Made by a program: the position numbers and the translations under genes. Below, one piece after another: positions 51,172-59,705 of a stretch of DNA of 64,000 bases. Origin of the DNA: Verrucomicrobiota bacterium (GTDB lineage: Bacteria > Verrucomicrobiota > Verrucomicrobiia > Verrucomicrobiales > Akkermansiaceae); NCBI GenBank assembly GCA_026397725.1, contig JAPLUI010000228.1:62001-126000 (forward strand), read 5' to 3'. Every line of letters begins with the position of its first letter. Position 1 is the stretch's first letter. A model generated the notes under the pieces. It saw only the letters and a list, made by a program, of their open reading frames with translations, was not told the DNA's origin and searched no databases.

Positions 51172-51861
51172 TCAGCGCTTGATGCCGACCACCACATACT
51201 GAGTGCCAAATGGCAGCGCGGAAAGCAACCGCTCCGCCGGGCGCAACGCCTTCAGGAATGCGGGGAAGATGAAGAGAAACCGGGTGGCGACCACCTGAAA
51301 GCCGGCTGCTCGCATGCGCCGCCTCGTCTCCGGTGGCGAGAGCGTGATTGCATCGCGGTCAAACCGGCACCGGCTCATCACATAAAGAGTGGCCGGATTC
51401 CACGGATTATTCTCGAACAGCGCGAACACGCCCCCCTGCCGCAATGACCGGTGAACATATTCCAACGAGCCCTGCCGCTCAGCCGGAGGAATGTGGTGAA
51501 ACACCCCATTGCAAATCGCGATCCCAAACGCGTCCTTCCTAGGCTCATCAATTGCCTCGAAGGCCGTGGCTCCATCCCCGAACTTCTCACCGGCCACCTT
51601 CAGAGAATCCCCGGAGACATCCACTCCCAGAATCGTGTCCGGTTGGAGACACTCCCGGATGAACGGCGTGGCTGATCCCGTGCCGCAGCCGAAATCAAGC
51701 ACGGCAGCCACCGACAGCCGCTGCTTACGCAGCCACCCGGCCAACCACCACATTCGCCCGCGGGCGAAATAATTCTTGTCCTCGCCCGAGACGCTCAGCG
51801 CCCGCCCGAGATCCTCATCATAGGACTCCGCGTAACTGTCAAAATAAGAATCGTTCTTCAT
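51172..51861 (-). CDS. Class I SAM-dependent methyltransferase
   Basis: A 229-residue enzyme starting MKNDSYFDSYAESYDEDLG. Motif I is AVLDFGCGTGSATPFI near residue 57, LGVDVSGDSLKVA near 79, and GIAICNGVFHHIPPAERQGSL near 110 leads to the LRQGGVFALFENNPWNP strand near 136. The last 40 residues are hydrophobic and could touch the membrane, as in methyltransferases acting on lipid intermediates. The ATG is preferred to a GTG two codons earlier. Located between the GT-C-like gene and an exported protein gene. Acceptor unknown. Confidence 0.78.
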   Translation of the reverse strand: MKNDSYFDSYAESYDEDLGRALSVSGEDKNYFARGRMWWLAGWLRKQRLSVAAVLDFGCGTGSATPFIRECLQPDTILGVDVSGDSLKVAGEKFGDGATAFEAIDEPRKDAFGIAICNGVFHHIPPAERQGSLEYVHRSLRQGGVFALFENNPWNPATLYVMSRCRFDRDAITLSPPETRRRMRAAGFQVVATRFLFIFPAFLKALRPAERLLSALPFGTQYVVVGIKR

Positions 51862-51953
51862 CGCCACAATTTCGCTTCCTCACAACCTACATGGCGGCGT
51901 CATCCTGCCGGGGCTTCCAATGCGTGAGACCACCGCAAGTTCCCCGCGTCCGG

Positions 51954-53249
51954 TCAGGGTTTCTGGACAAGTTCGCCGTTGGTGACGAATACCGGCTGCA
52001 ACTTGGGATCGACAAGCTCTCCCTCTGGTGCCCCGGTTGGCCCGAAGCGCTTTTCCACAAAGGCGGTGAACTTGAGGTGCTCGACTTCCAGATCCCCAAG
52101 CACTACATATTCCCTGCCGGCCTCGATCAGCTTCCTCCCTTCTGCCAGGCACAGGTACAGCAGCAGGTTCCGCGTGTCATTGCTGGACTCGGCCACCACC
52201 TCCTCCAGAACCCACTTCCCGGCCACCTCCAACTTACGACCTCCAATCGGTCCGCCCTGGCCGTGAACGAACTGCAAGCCGGACAGCACCTTGTTCGTGC
52301 GGGGCACAAAATAACGGCACGCCACCCGGTACGTTCCTTTGGCACTATTTGGCGGCAGAATCGCCCCGCAATGCCCGAGAGGATTTACCGCCTTCGGCTT
52401 GAAGGCCAGTCTAACGCCATTCGCCTTATCGACTTCAAATTTGAAAGTTACATCAATGTCATAAAATATGAGCCCCCCGACCTCTTTTCCGTCGAAGACC
52501 TGATGATAAGCAAGGTACGGATCCACGGTGTAGCCCTTTGCACCGACGAATTCCCCGAGCACCTTGGCCTTGGTGTCGCCAAGTTCCTTGCCATCGCCGG
52601 ATTTCTCGCGGACGTTTTCGATCGGGCTGTCCATGCTGACCTTGCCGAGCCGATCATAAAACACCAGCACCTCCAGGTTGTCTCCGTAGCGCCGCAACTG
52701 GAGTGCCGCGCGGGGTTTACCACCGACCCCGCCAAGTTTGAGCAGGTCGCGGGCGGCAAGGAGATCCGGTTCCTGCTCCAGTTGCGTGCGAAGCTCGCGG
52801 ACCGCGACCGCGTCGTTGATCTGGCCGACCTTGGTGAGTTCAACTTCGCGGGCCTTGAGCGAGGCTTCCATCTTGTCGGCCAAGCCGCCCAGGGTAGTGG
52901 CATGGGTCTTGAGGACTTGCTGGCGGTTGTCCAGATACTTGGCCCGCATGGACTTCAACTCACCTGCGGCGCTATCGACCAGCGGGGGCAGATTGGCTGG
53001 GGCCGCCTTAATTGCTTCGATCTCCCGATGAATCGGCAGGGCGGTCTCCAGCCTGCCGGCGGTCTTGGTTTTCTCCAAGAGTCGCTCGAGCGCAGCAAGG
53101 TAGGAGGCATTGAGTTTCCCGATCTGTTCGTTTCGCAATGCCGTAGCCTGGTCACAGCGCTCGTCGAAGCTCTGGCGGAGCTTCTCCAGCGACTGCGCGG
53201 GGGCAGCCAGCGTGCTGAGACTGATCAGAAATGGAATGAGGAGGCGCAT
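51954..53249 (-). CDS. Exported coiled-coil protein of unknown function
   Basis: A 431-residue protein I cannot assign. Residues 1-19 (MRLLIPFLISLSTLAAPAQ) are a signal peptide. Residues about 20-170 are long charged helices with regular heptads (LEKLRQSFDERCDQATALRN, YLAALERLLEKTKTAGRLE), so a coiled coil. From about 170 on it is beta-rich, with LEVLVFYDRLGKVSMDSP, GAKGYTVDPYLAYHQVFDG and FVPRTNKVLSGLQFVHG. The coiled-coil followed by beta domain layout recurs in verrucomicrobial exported proteins. Nothing in it suggests an enzyme. Long in-frame extension upstream is not used because it contains repeats. Its link with the glycan locus is positional only. Confidence 0.7.
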   Translation of the reverse strand: MRLLIPFLISLSTLAAPAQSLEKLRQSFDERCDQATALRNEQIGKLNASYLAALERLLEKTKTAGRLETALPIHREIEAIKAAPANLPPLVDSAAGELKSMRAKYLDNRQQVLKTHATTLGGLADKMEASLKAREVELTKVGQINDAVAVRELRTQLEQEPDLLAARDLLKLGGVGGKPRAALQLRRYGDNLEVLVFYDRLGKVSMDSPIENVREKSGDGKELGDTKAKVLGEFVGAKGYTVDPYLAYHQVFDGKEVGGLIFYDIDVTFKFEVDKANGVRLAFKPKAVNPLGHCGAILPPNSAKGTYRVACRYFVPRTNKVLSGLQFVHGQGGPIGGRKLEVAGKWVLEEVVAESSNDTRNLLLYLCLAEGRKLIEAGREYVVLGDLEVEHLKFTAFVEKRFGPTGAPEGELVDPKLQPVFVTNGELVQKP

Positions 53250-53374
53250 GGCAAAGAATAGACGCAAGACCGCAAGACGCAAGATGAAGAAGATGCGCGG
53301 GACCATGCACGGCGTGCTGGTGTTCTTGGTCTTCGTAACCGTAGTGAAACAGGCCATCGTCGAGCGCTCACGGA

Positions 53375-53395
53375 AGGTGGGCATCTCGCCCACCT
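53375..53395. repeat. Perfect hairpin AGGTGGGC-ATCTC-GCCCACCT
   Basis: An 8-bp perfect stem with a 5-base loop, in the gap between the nucleotidyltransferase gene and the exported protein gene. It is not followed by a T-run on either strand. It may be a REP-like unit or a transcript-stabilising hairpin. Confidence 0.5.
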
Positions 53396-53397
53396 GA

Positions 53398-53452
53398 CCA
53401 TGAGCAGGCGCAAGGTGATGAGCGAAGCGCTTATCTCTTGCGCTGCTCATGG
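53398..53452. repeat. Long inverted repeat overlapping the nucleotidyltransferase stop
   Basis: CCATGAGCAGGCGCAAG (53398-53414) pairs with CTTGCGCTGCTCATGG (53437-53452) with a single bulge. The right arm is also coding: it encodes the last residues HEQRK of the nucleotidyltransferase. The inner loop is 22 bases. Perhaps the 3' end of a transposed segment or a terminator-like structure. Confidence 0.5.
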
Positions 53453-54069
53453 TCCAATGCGGGCGGACGTCCGAGTTCCGTGAGAACGCCCGCGCAGCTT
53501 GGCCCCTGGGCTTGAGCCAAGTCGTTGGCCCGCTGCCACGCCGCGGAGAGGCCGTGCGTGCGGACCTCCTCCTCGAGAAAAGCGGTGTCCAATTCGGCAC
53601 CAGCCTCCGTGAGGATCGAAGCGATGTCTCGCAGGTGTTTTTCGGAGCCGCCCTCCCGATAGAATTCGAGTTTTCTCAAGATGATGTATTCTGGCGGAGC
53701 ACAGACCACCTGCCGGCCATCGATTTCCAGGCGCACCATGTGCTGGAATGCCCAGCGATGGAGCGGGTCCGCGCCAGCCAGATAGACGTCGGCCTTCAAC
53801 ATGGTTTCAAGATGGATGATGTTGAAATGCCCCCGCAGCATGCGTACCCGTTCGGATTGGATGACTTCAGACGGCGGGAGGTAGTAATCGGTGTCCGGAA
53901 ATGCTTTGGTCAGGGTGGCCACGTCGTTACTGTTGATCTCAAGGATCAGATCGATATCGTTGGTGAGTCTGGGTTCGCCATAGATCATGGCCGCGACCGA
54001 CCCGGTGACGAGGTAGCGCAGGCTGGCTTGTTCGAGCGGTTCGATGAAAATGGCGATGAGTTCAATCAT
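53431..54069 (-). CDS. Nucleotidyltransferase-superfamily protein (AbiEii/DUF6036-like)
   Basis: A 212-residue protein with the nucleotidyltransferase signature LVTGSVAAMIYGEPRLTNDIDLIL at residues 20-43, which has the GS-x(n)-D-x-D pattern, followed by the helical part of AbiEii/MNT-type proteins (CAPPEYIILRKLEFYREGG near 122, SEKHLRDIASIL). Relatives include toxins of nucleotidyltransferase antitoxin systems as well as orphan enzymes. No partner toxin or antitoxin gene is evident. It overlaps the remnant of a DUF4143 ATPase by four bases (ATGA), so both came together. Function not claimed. Confidence 0.7.
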   Translation of the reverse strand: MIELIAIFIEPLEQASLRYLVTGSVAAMIYGEPRLTNDIDLILEINSNDVATLTKAFPDTDYYLPPSEVIQSERVRMLRGHFNIIHLETMLKADVYLAGADPLHRWAFQHMVRLEIDGRQVVCAPPEYIILRKLEFYREGGSEKHLRDIASILTEAGAELDTAFLEEEVRTHGLSAAWQRANDLAQAQGPSCAGVLTELGRPPALDHEQRKR

Positions 54070-54757
54070 GCAGCAGGAAGAAGCGGAGATTCAATTCGCG
54101 ACGCAGGCGTTCTTCCGTCCAATCCTGATGTTGGCGCCGCAGGCCGGCGAGCTTGACCATGCGGGCGGTCGCGTAGAGCCGCGAGGCGATTGCAAGCTTC
54201 TGTTTGGGGGCGAGCTTGGAAATGGCTGAAGAGCGGGGCATGGGCTCGTTGGAATGCGGCGAGACCCGGAGTTTGGGCAGGGCGGCCGGATTTCACTTCA
54301 ATGGCGGTGAGACGCTGCGGCGTGGTCACGATGAAGTCCACTTCGGCCTGCCCATCCCGCCAGTAGTGGATCTCAGTGGCAAGCCTTGGAAGATGGTTGA
54401 GAAGATGGGCTCCAACGGCATTTTCAACCAACACAGTCGTTTGACGCTCTCCGACCATCCCCTGACTTTTTGCACCTCGTCGAGAACCAGCAAAACGGGT
54501 CGTTGGGGATGGGCCTGAAACTTGGAACGGGCGAAGAGCCACTGCGCGTCGATCCACTCCCCGCCAGGTGGCAACGGTGAATCGGCGGCGGCAAATCCAT
54601 GCGGTGCCGGATACTGTGCCGCGATTTCCAGCGCGGCGGTAGTCTTTCCGACTTGGCGAGGTCCGGTGATGATTTGAATGAGCGAACGCGGCACGCTAAG
54701 CGCCTTCAAGACCTCAGCGACAATGCGGCGGTGGAAGTTCAGGCTTCGCTCCGTCAT
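54066..54757 (-). pseudogene. Broken DUF4143-type AAA ATPase
   Basis: The 5' part (from 54757) encodes an AAA ATPase: MTERSLNFHRRIVAEVLKAL, Walker A ITGPRQVGKTTAA near residue 29 and Walker B VLLVLDEVQKVRGWSE near 90. Near 54435-54445 the sequence jumps into another frame that encodes VLVENAVGAHLLNHL, EIHYWRDGQAEVDFIV and AIEVKSGRP, the C-terminal DUF4143 (nuclease-like) region. About 100-150 residues of the middle are missing, so this is a deletion with a frameshift, not two separate genes. Its start overlaps the DedA-like gene's end. Intact relatives are about 380-400 residues. Confidence 0.75.
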
Positions 54758-55446
54758 TGCGGGGCGGGGCGGCGGTCATCAGGCGCGATCCGTGACTTGA
54801 AGCGTGCCCGGAGCAGGCGGACGCCGAGGACGGCGGCCACCAGGATGGCGATTCCGGTGATGGCCACGCCCACCCGTCCCTCGAAGATGGCCCCCCCGGT
54901 AAGCACGATGCCGACGACGAAAATGCCATTGATAGGCACCGAAATGAGCAGGTAGGGAAGGAAGGGCACGGCGAGCAGACCCAGGAGATAATTCTGCACG
55001 AAAAGCGGCACCCCGGGGGTCACGCGGAGGAGCACCGCAAGTCGGAGCCGGTCGCCATGGCCCATGGTCCGCCAACGGTCCCAGCGGGTTCCCAAGACCC
55101 GGGCGATCAGGCTGCGCGCGGGACCCGCTGCCAGCAGATAGGTCCATGACATGTTCAGGAACATGGCCACCAGCGCCAGAGCACAGCTCCTCCAGTCGCT
55201 GCCCCAAGCCGCGCCCGCCAGGACGAGCAAGGCACTCGCCGGAAAGCCGAAGCCGGGAAGAATCACCAGCGCGGCGAAAAGAACGGCAGGATGGGTGCGA
55301 CAAACATCCAGGATATGGTCCTTGGCCCGCCATAGCATGCCAACGGCGTCCGGCCCGAGAATGAGCCAGCCCACGCACGCCATCAAGGCCCCCGCGAGGA
55401 TGAGGGCCACCGCCCAACGGGCTTTGAGGGAAAGAGCCTTGAACAT
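54754..55446 (-). CDS. VTT-domain (DedA/TVP38-like) membrane protein
   Basis: A 230-residue membrane protein with about six hydrophobic segments. The family block LPGFGFPASALLVLAGAAWG near residue 63 and the later RVTPGVPLFVQNYLLGLLAV near 144, both in re-entrant-loop regions, mark the VTT (SNARE-associated/DedA) family, whose members move or scramble phospholipids or undecaprenyl phosphate. ATG (MFKALSLKARW) was chosen; ATGs 15 and 23 codons upstream are possible. It overlaps the broken ATPase. Recycling of the polyprenyl-phosphate carrier would fit the locus, but that is inference. Confidence 0.78.
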   Translation of the reverse strand: MFKALSLKARWAVALILAGALMACVGWLILGPDAVGMLWRAKDHILDVCRTHPAVLFAALVILPGFGFPASALLVLAGAAWGSDWRSCALALVAMFLNMSWTYLLAAGPARSLIARVLGTRWDRWRTMGHGDRLRLAVLLRVTPGVPLFVQNYLLGLLAVPFLPYLLISVPINGIFVVGIVLTGGAIFEGRVGVAITGIAILVAAVLGVRLLRARFKSRIAPDDRRPAPQ

Positions 55447-55619
55447 GAAACTGAGAATCCGCAAAAAAGACGCTACCGCCCTTGGTCGCATCCGCCGCCA
55501 CCGGCGAAAAACCATAAGGATTGATTTGAAATTCCTGAACGGTGCATCCCAGCCGGAACGCGGCGGCTCGAACCTAGCATCAAACGCATTTGGTTCAAGA
55601 AAAAATGAACAGCATTCCC

Positions 55620-56864
55620 TCAGACGATCATGCCTGCGGCAACGGTTTCGTTGGTGCCAGGGTCAATGAGAATGAAGGATCCGGTTTGGCGGTTGCGGCG
55701 GTAGGAATCGTAAAACAGCGGAACCGCAGCCCGCAGGCTGATGCGCCCGATGTCGTTCATCGCAAAGCCATCCACGCCCTCGATCTTGTGGAGGGTGTTG
55801 ATATCGACATGATACCTGACATCCCGGACGACGGCCTGGGTTTCCTGGGTGGTGTGGCGGAGCATGAGCTTGGCCCGCGGCGGCATCGCGCGGGGGGAAA
55901 ACCAGCAGATCATGGCCTCGAGGTCCTGCCCGACCTGCGGCGGGTTGTTGGCCTTCACCAGCATGGCCCCGCGGGAAATGTCGATTTCATCCGTGAGGGT
56001 GATGCAGACGGATTGGGGGGCGAAGGCCTCGTCGAGGTCACCCCCGGGGCCGTGAATGGCCTTGATGCGGGAAGTGAAACCGGACGGCAGCACCGTGACG
56101 GCATCCCCGGGCTTGAACACTCCCCCCGCGACGCGGCCGGCATAGCCGCGGAAGTCATGCCACTCGTCGCTCATCGGCCGCACCACCCATTGCACCGGGA
56201 AGCGTGCTTCCACATGGTTTTCCTCACCGCCGACATAGACGTTCTCAAGATGATAGAGCAGGGTCGGCCCGTCAAACCATGGCATGTTTGCGGACTTATC
56301 GACGACATTGTCGCCATTCAGCGCGGAAATCGGGATGAAGGTGATTTCGACAATGTTGTCGAGGCGCGACGCGAACTCGCGGAAGTCCGCGATGATGTGC
56401 CTGTAGTCCGTCTCGGCGAAGCCGACGAGGTCCATCTTGTTGACGGCGACGATGAGGTGCTGGATGCGCAGGAGGTTGGCGATGAAGCTGTGGCGTTTGG
56501 TCTGCTCGATGACGCCTTTGCGGGCGTCGATGAGGATGATGGCGAGATTGGCAGTGGATGCGCCGGTCACCATGTTGCGGGTGTATTGGATGTGGCCCGG
56601 CGTGTCGGCGATGATGAACTTGCGCTTGGGGGTGGCAAAGTAGCGATAGGCAACATCAATGGTGATGCCCTGCTCGCGCTCGGCCTTGAGCCCATCGGTC
56701 AGCAGGGCGAGGTTGACGTTCGCGTCGCCACGCCGGCGGGACGATTCCTCCATGGCTTCGAGTTGGTCCTCAAAGATGGCTTTGGAATCGTACAGCAAGC
56801 GGCCGATCAGGGTGGACTTGCCGTCATCGACGGAGCCGGCAGTGGTGAAGCGCAGGAGATCCAT
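55620..56864 (-). CDS. cysN: Sulfate adenylyltransferase large subunit, GTPase
   Basis: A 414-residue GTPase of the CysN/NodQ family, which couples GTP hydrolysis to the ATP sulfurylase reaction of CysD. The GTPase boxes are complete: GSVDDGKST at 10-18, GITID at 66-70, DTPGH at 87-91, NKMD at 142-145 and SAL at 180-182. The rest is the beta-barrel part, ending ILIDPGTNETVAAGMIV. There is no fused APS kinase domain, since CysC is separate. It starts 5 bases after the cysD stop. It makes adenosine 5'-phosphosulfate, used for reduction or for sulfation of surface glycan. Confidence 0.94.
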   Translation of the reverse strand: MDLLRFTTAGSVDDGKSTLIGRLLYDSKAIFEDQLEAMEESSRRRGDANVNLALLTDGLKAEREQGITIDVAYRYFATPKRKFIIADTPGHIQYTRNMVTGASTANLAIILIDARKGVIEQTKRHSFIANLLRIQHLIVAVNKMDLVGFAETDYRHIIADFREFASRLDNIVEITFIPISALNGDNVVDKSANMPWFDGPTLLYHLENVYVGGEENHVEARFPVQWVVRPMSDEWHDFRGYAGRVAGGVFKPGDAVTVLPSGFTSRIKAIHGPGGDLDEAFAPQSVCITLTDEIDISRGAMLVKANNPPQVGQDLEAMICWFSPRAMPPRAKLMLRHTTQETQAVVRDVRYHVDINTLHKIEGVDGFAMNDIGRISLRAAVPLFYDSYRRNRQTGSFILIDPGTNETVAAGMIV

Positions 56865-56869
56865 GATCG

Positions 56870-57775
56870 TTAGAAATACCCCTCCTTCTTCCGATCTTCC
56901 ATGGCGGTTTCCGAGCGTCTGTCGTCGGAGCGGGACCCGCGTTCGGTTTGCCGGGAGGCCGCAACCTCGGTGATGACCTCGTCGATGTTAGAGGCGGTGG
57001 AGACCACGGCCCCGGTGCAGGTGGCATCGCCGATGGTGCGAAAGCGGACGACCCGGCGGGTGACCGCTTCGTGATGCTGGGGCTTGAGGAATGGGGTGAC
57101 GGCCAGCAGCATGCCGTTGCGTTCGATGACCTCGCGGGGGTGGGCAAAGTAAATGGAGGGCAACGGGATGTGCTCGCGTTTGAGGTACATCCAGATGTCC
57201 ATCTCGGTGAAGTTTGAGAGCGGGAAGATGCGGAAGTGTTCGCCGTGATTCATGCGCCCGTTGAAAAGGTTCCAGAGTTCCGGGCGCTGGTTCTTCGGAT
57301 CCCATTGTCCGAAGTCATCGCGGTGGGAAAAGAAGCGTTCTTTGGCGCGGGCCTTTTCCTCGTCCCGGCGCCCGCCGCCCAGGCAGGCGTCGTATTGATG
57401 TTTCCCGATGGTATCCAGCAAGGTGACGGTCTGCAGCTTGTTGCGTGAGGCGCTCGGACCTTTTTCTTCAACCACGCTCCCGGCATCAATGGATTCCTGC
57501 ACCGAGCCGACAATGAGCCGGGCCGCCAGCAACCCGACAAACTCGTCACGATAAGCCATCGTCTCGGGGAAATTATGCCCGGTATCAACATGGACCAGAG
57601 GAAAGGGCATGCGGGCCGGCCAGAAGGCCTTGCGGGCCAGCCACGCCATCACAATCGAATCCTTGCCTCCCGAAAACAGCAGCGCCGGATTCTGAAACTG
57701 CGCGGCGGTTTCGCGGAGCACAAAGATGGCTTCGGCTTCAAGTTGGTCAAGGTGACTGAACTGATAATTGGGCAT
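56870..57775 (-). CDS. cysD: Sulfate adenylyltransferase small subunit
   Basis: A 301-residue PP-loop enzyme. The SGGKDS signature is at 35-40 (ALLFSGGKDSIVMAWLARKA), with FPLVHVDTGHNFPETMAYRD near 60, CLGGGRRDEEKARAKER near 131 and the C-terminal FRTIGDATCTGAVVS near 243, all standard for CysD. The ATG (MPNYQFSHLD) is preferred to a TTG five codons earlier. With CysN it makes APS from sulfate and ATP. It is in the order cysC, cysD, cysN on this strand, with the sulfate-activation genes lying inside the glycan locus. Confidence 0.94.
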   Translation of the reverse strand: MPNYQFSHLDQLEAEAIFVLRETAAQFQNPALLFSGGKDSIVMAWLARKAFWPARMPFPLVHVDTGHNFPETMAYRDEFVGLLAARLIVGSVQESIDAGSVVEEKGPSASRNKLQTVTLLDTIGKHQYDACLGGGRRDEEKARAKERFFSHRDDFGQWDPKNQRPELWNLFNGRMNHGEHFRIFPLSNFTEMDIWMYLKREHIPLPSIYFAHPREVIERNGMLLAVTPFLKPQHHEAVTRRVVRFRTIGDATCTGAVVSTASNIDEVITEVAASRQTERGSRSDDRRSETAMEDRKKEGYF

Positions 57776-57912
57776 GGAGCAAGGTGGCAAGGGCCAAACC
57801 GGCCGCAGTCAGCAAACCACGGTGCCGCCGAAAATACGGCACCAGCCACCCTCGGTCAAAACAACAACCGGTGGGTAGGGTCGGCTCATGATGGATGGAT
57901 GTGTTGAAGCAG

Positions 57913-58527
57913 TCACAAGGATGGATTGAGGTTGATTCGGTCGCGAATGGCTTCGAGCAGTTCAAAGGCGGCGTCCTCGACGCTGGTGTTTTCGGTATTG
58001 AGGACGAGGGCGGGATTCTGCGGGGGTTCAAACGAGCCGTCCTTGCCGGTGAAATGGGCGATTTCACCCCGCGCGGCCTTGGCATAAAGGCCCTTGACGT
58101 CGCGTTTCTCACAAGTCGCGTAGGTGGCTTCAACATAGACCTCGAACAGATCCTCGCCTAACAAGCCGCGGGCAAGATCGCGGAGTTCGCCACGCGGGGT
58201 GATGGCAGAGACGAAGGTGATAATCCCCTGGCTGACGAAGACTTTCGCCACTTCCGCCATGCGGCGGATGTTCTCGAGACGGTCTTCGTCGCTGAAACCG
58301 AGGTTGGCATTCAGGCCGGTACGAAGATTGTCTCCATCCAGAATGACGGTGGCGTGACCTTGATTGTACAGCACCCGCTCGGCGGCATTGGCGATGGATG
58401 ACTTGCCGGAGCCGGAGAGCCCACAGAGCCACACGACGATGCCGCGCTGGCGCAGCAGGACCTCCTTGTCGTGGCGCTTGAGAAAACGATGGAATTCGGA
58501 ATGGATGTGCATGGGAAAAGTTTGCAT
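57913..58527 (-). CDS. cysC: Adenylylsulfate (APS) kinase
   Basis: A 204-residue P-loop kinase that phosphorylates APS to PAPS, the sulfate donor for sulfotransferases. Motifs are WLCGLSGSGKSSIANA at 33-48, LDGDNLRTGLNANLGFSDED near 68, FVSAITPRGELRD near 110 and the KGLYAKAARGEIAHFTG block near 150. The first 30 residues after the ATG are extra, and a later ATG (58512) is also possible. Upstream in-frame codons reach into an intergenic repeat and are excluded. With cysD and cysN it makes PAPS. Confidence 0.93.
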   Translation of the reverse strand: MQTFPMHIHSEFHRFLKRHDKEVLLRQRGIVVWLCGLSGSGKSSIANAAERVLYNQGHATVILDGDNLRTGLNANLGFSDEDRLENIRRMAEVAKVFVSQGIITFVSAITPRGELRDLARGLLGEDLFEVYVEATYATCEKRDVKGLYAKAARGEIAHFTGKDGSFEPPQNPALVLNTENTSVEDAAFELLEAIRDRINLNPSL

Positions 58528-58831
58528 GTCGGCAGGGTGCGTCGGCCTCGGGCCGCCCGGGTGGGCGGGGTCAAGGCGCGGCACGGGGCCTGCGGAAGAA
58601 AACGCTGAAACCGGCAATGCGCAAAGAAAAAATCGTTGAGCAGAACCCTGCTTGGAATTTCAGCTTCCCCCCATCAGCCTTTGCGATGGTGAAAACCTCC
58701 AAGCCGTGGCGCCTGAGGGCGGCGGTGGCTGGAATCGTCCGGCCATCAAAGAAGTGGGCGGCTTGAGCATCAGGGCATAACTGCGGGCAAGATCCCACGG
58801 GTGGGTCATTGGGCTGAAGACATGCCGTGTT
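58528..58831. other. Gene-free stretch with a repeat fragment
   Basis: About 300 bases between cysC and the WecG-like gene. At 58533-58582 it carries a fragment (GTCGGCCTCGGGCCGCCC and GGTGGGCGGGG) related to the intergenic element at 17111-17244. The remaining 250 bases have an open frame on the minus strand (58571-58798) without family likeness, ribosome-binding site or reason to trust it. I see nothing else. Confidence 0.5.
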
Positions 58832-59590
58832 TCAGCCGCGCGTCTTGTCGCGGAGAAAATGATAGAGAAACAGGGAATTGTAGGTCAGGTAGCGCTGGCC
58901 CAGACGCCGGGGTTCCATGCACAACCGGTATAACCATTCCAGCCCCATCCGCTGCAGCACTGGCGGTGCCTGCCGCACCTCTCCGGCATGAAACGCGAAG
59001 GCCGCCCCGATTCCGAAATAAACTCCCGGCGGGAGCCGGTCCTTATGCGCGGCGATCCAATGCTCTTGTCGCGGACAACCGAGACCGACCCAGATCAGAT
59101 TGGCACCGGACTCGCGGAGCTTCTGGCAAATCCGGTCAAACTCATCCGCTGGCCATTCACCGAATGGCGGGGCATGCGTGCCGGCAATGACAGCGCCGGG
59201 ACACCGCGACGCAAAGGCTTGCGTGAGCTTGGCCAGCGTGGCCGGTTTTCCGCCTAACAAAAAATGGCGCAAGTCCCCCACCCCGGCACTGGCCTTGAGC
59301 GTTTCCAGCATCAAGGTGGGACCGTACACGCGGTCGGCAAGTTTGTCGGCCGCAGCCAGGCGGGAGTTGAGCACCCATACCAAAGGCATGCCATCGGGAC
59401 AGATCAGATCGAAGCGCCCCATGGCTTCCCCAAATGCGACATCCGAGCGGGCCAGCGCGGCCACATGGGTATTGGCCGCTTCAACCGCGTAGGCGCGGTC
59501 CCCTGCCCTGGCGTGCTCAATCGCCCAGGCCACCGCGCCTGCGTAGTCGGTCGCGGCGATCGGAAGGCCGATGACGGGGATGGTTAGCAT
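58832..59590 (-). CDS. WecG/TagA/CpsF family glycosyltransferase (GT26)
   Basis: A 252-residue GT26 enzyme. The start MLTIPVIGLPIAATDYAGAV is followed by the catalytic NTHV at 40-43 (AVEAANTHVAALAR), the acidic CPDGMPLVW at 64-72, FLLGGKPATLAKL near 108, and WVGLGCPRQEHWIAAHKDRL near 165. Family members add N-acetylmannosamine, N-acetylmannosaminuronate or similar residues to a lipid-linked sugar. A long frame upstream is rejected because it runs through an intergenic repeat. It is followed by the cysteine/sulfate genes and preceded by a fused nucleotidyltransferase-kinase. Confidence 0.88.
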   Translation of the reverse strand: MLTIPVIGLPIAATDYAGAVAWAIEHARAGDRAYAVEAANTHVAALARSDVAFGEAMGRFDLICPDGMPLVWVLNSRLAAADKLADRVYGPTLMLETLKASAGVGDLRHFLLGGKPATLAKLTQAFASRCPGAVIAGTHAPPFGEWPADEFDRICQKLRESGANLIWVGLGCPRQEHWIAAHKDRLPPGVYFGIGAAFAFHAGEVRQAPPVLQRMGLEWLYRLCMEPRRLGQRYLTYNSLFLYHFLRDKTRG

Positions 59591-59614
59591 GAGGGTCCCA
59601 ACGGCGGCGGAGCC

Positions 59615-59705
59615 AGGGCGGCCCGGCCTCGGGCCGCCCACTTGTCCGCCACATGGGCGGCATGATGGTGCGGTGCATGACTGGCCACGAACTGTCTCAC
59701 ACCCG
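59615..59705. repeat. Intergenic GC-rich palindromic element, copy overlapping a gene end
   Basis: Starts AGGGCGGCCCGGCCTCGGGC and continues to GAACTGTCTCACACCCGG, aligning with the left part of the full copy at 17111-17244. The TGA stop (59697-59699) of the neighbouring nucleotidyltransferase-kinase gene lies in its right end. Confidence 0.7.

Noticed and set aside
55590..56873. 427-codon plus-strand frame opposite cysN
   Set aside because: All five GTPase boxes are in the minus-strand frame; the plus frame has no recognisable domain.
58571..58798. 75-codon minus-strand frame between cysC and the WecG-like gene
   Set aside because: Its start has no ribosome-binding site, the translation resembles nothing I know and part of it lies in a repeat fragment.
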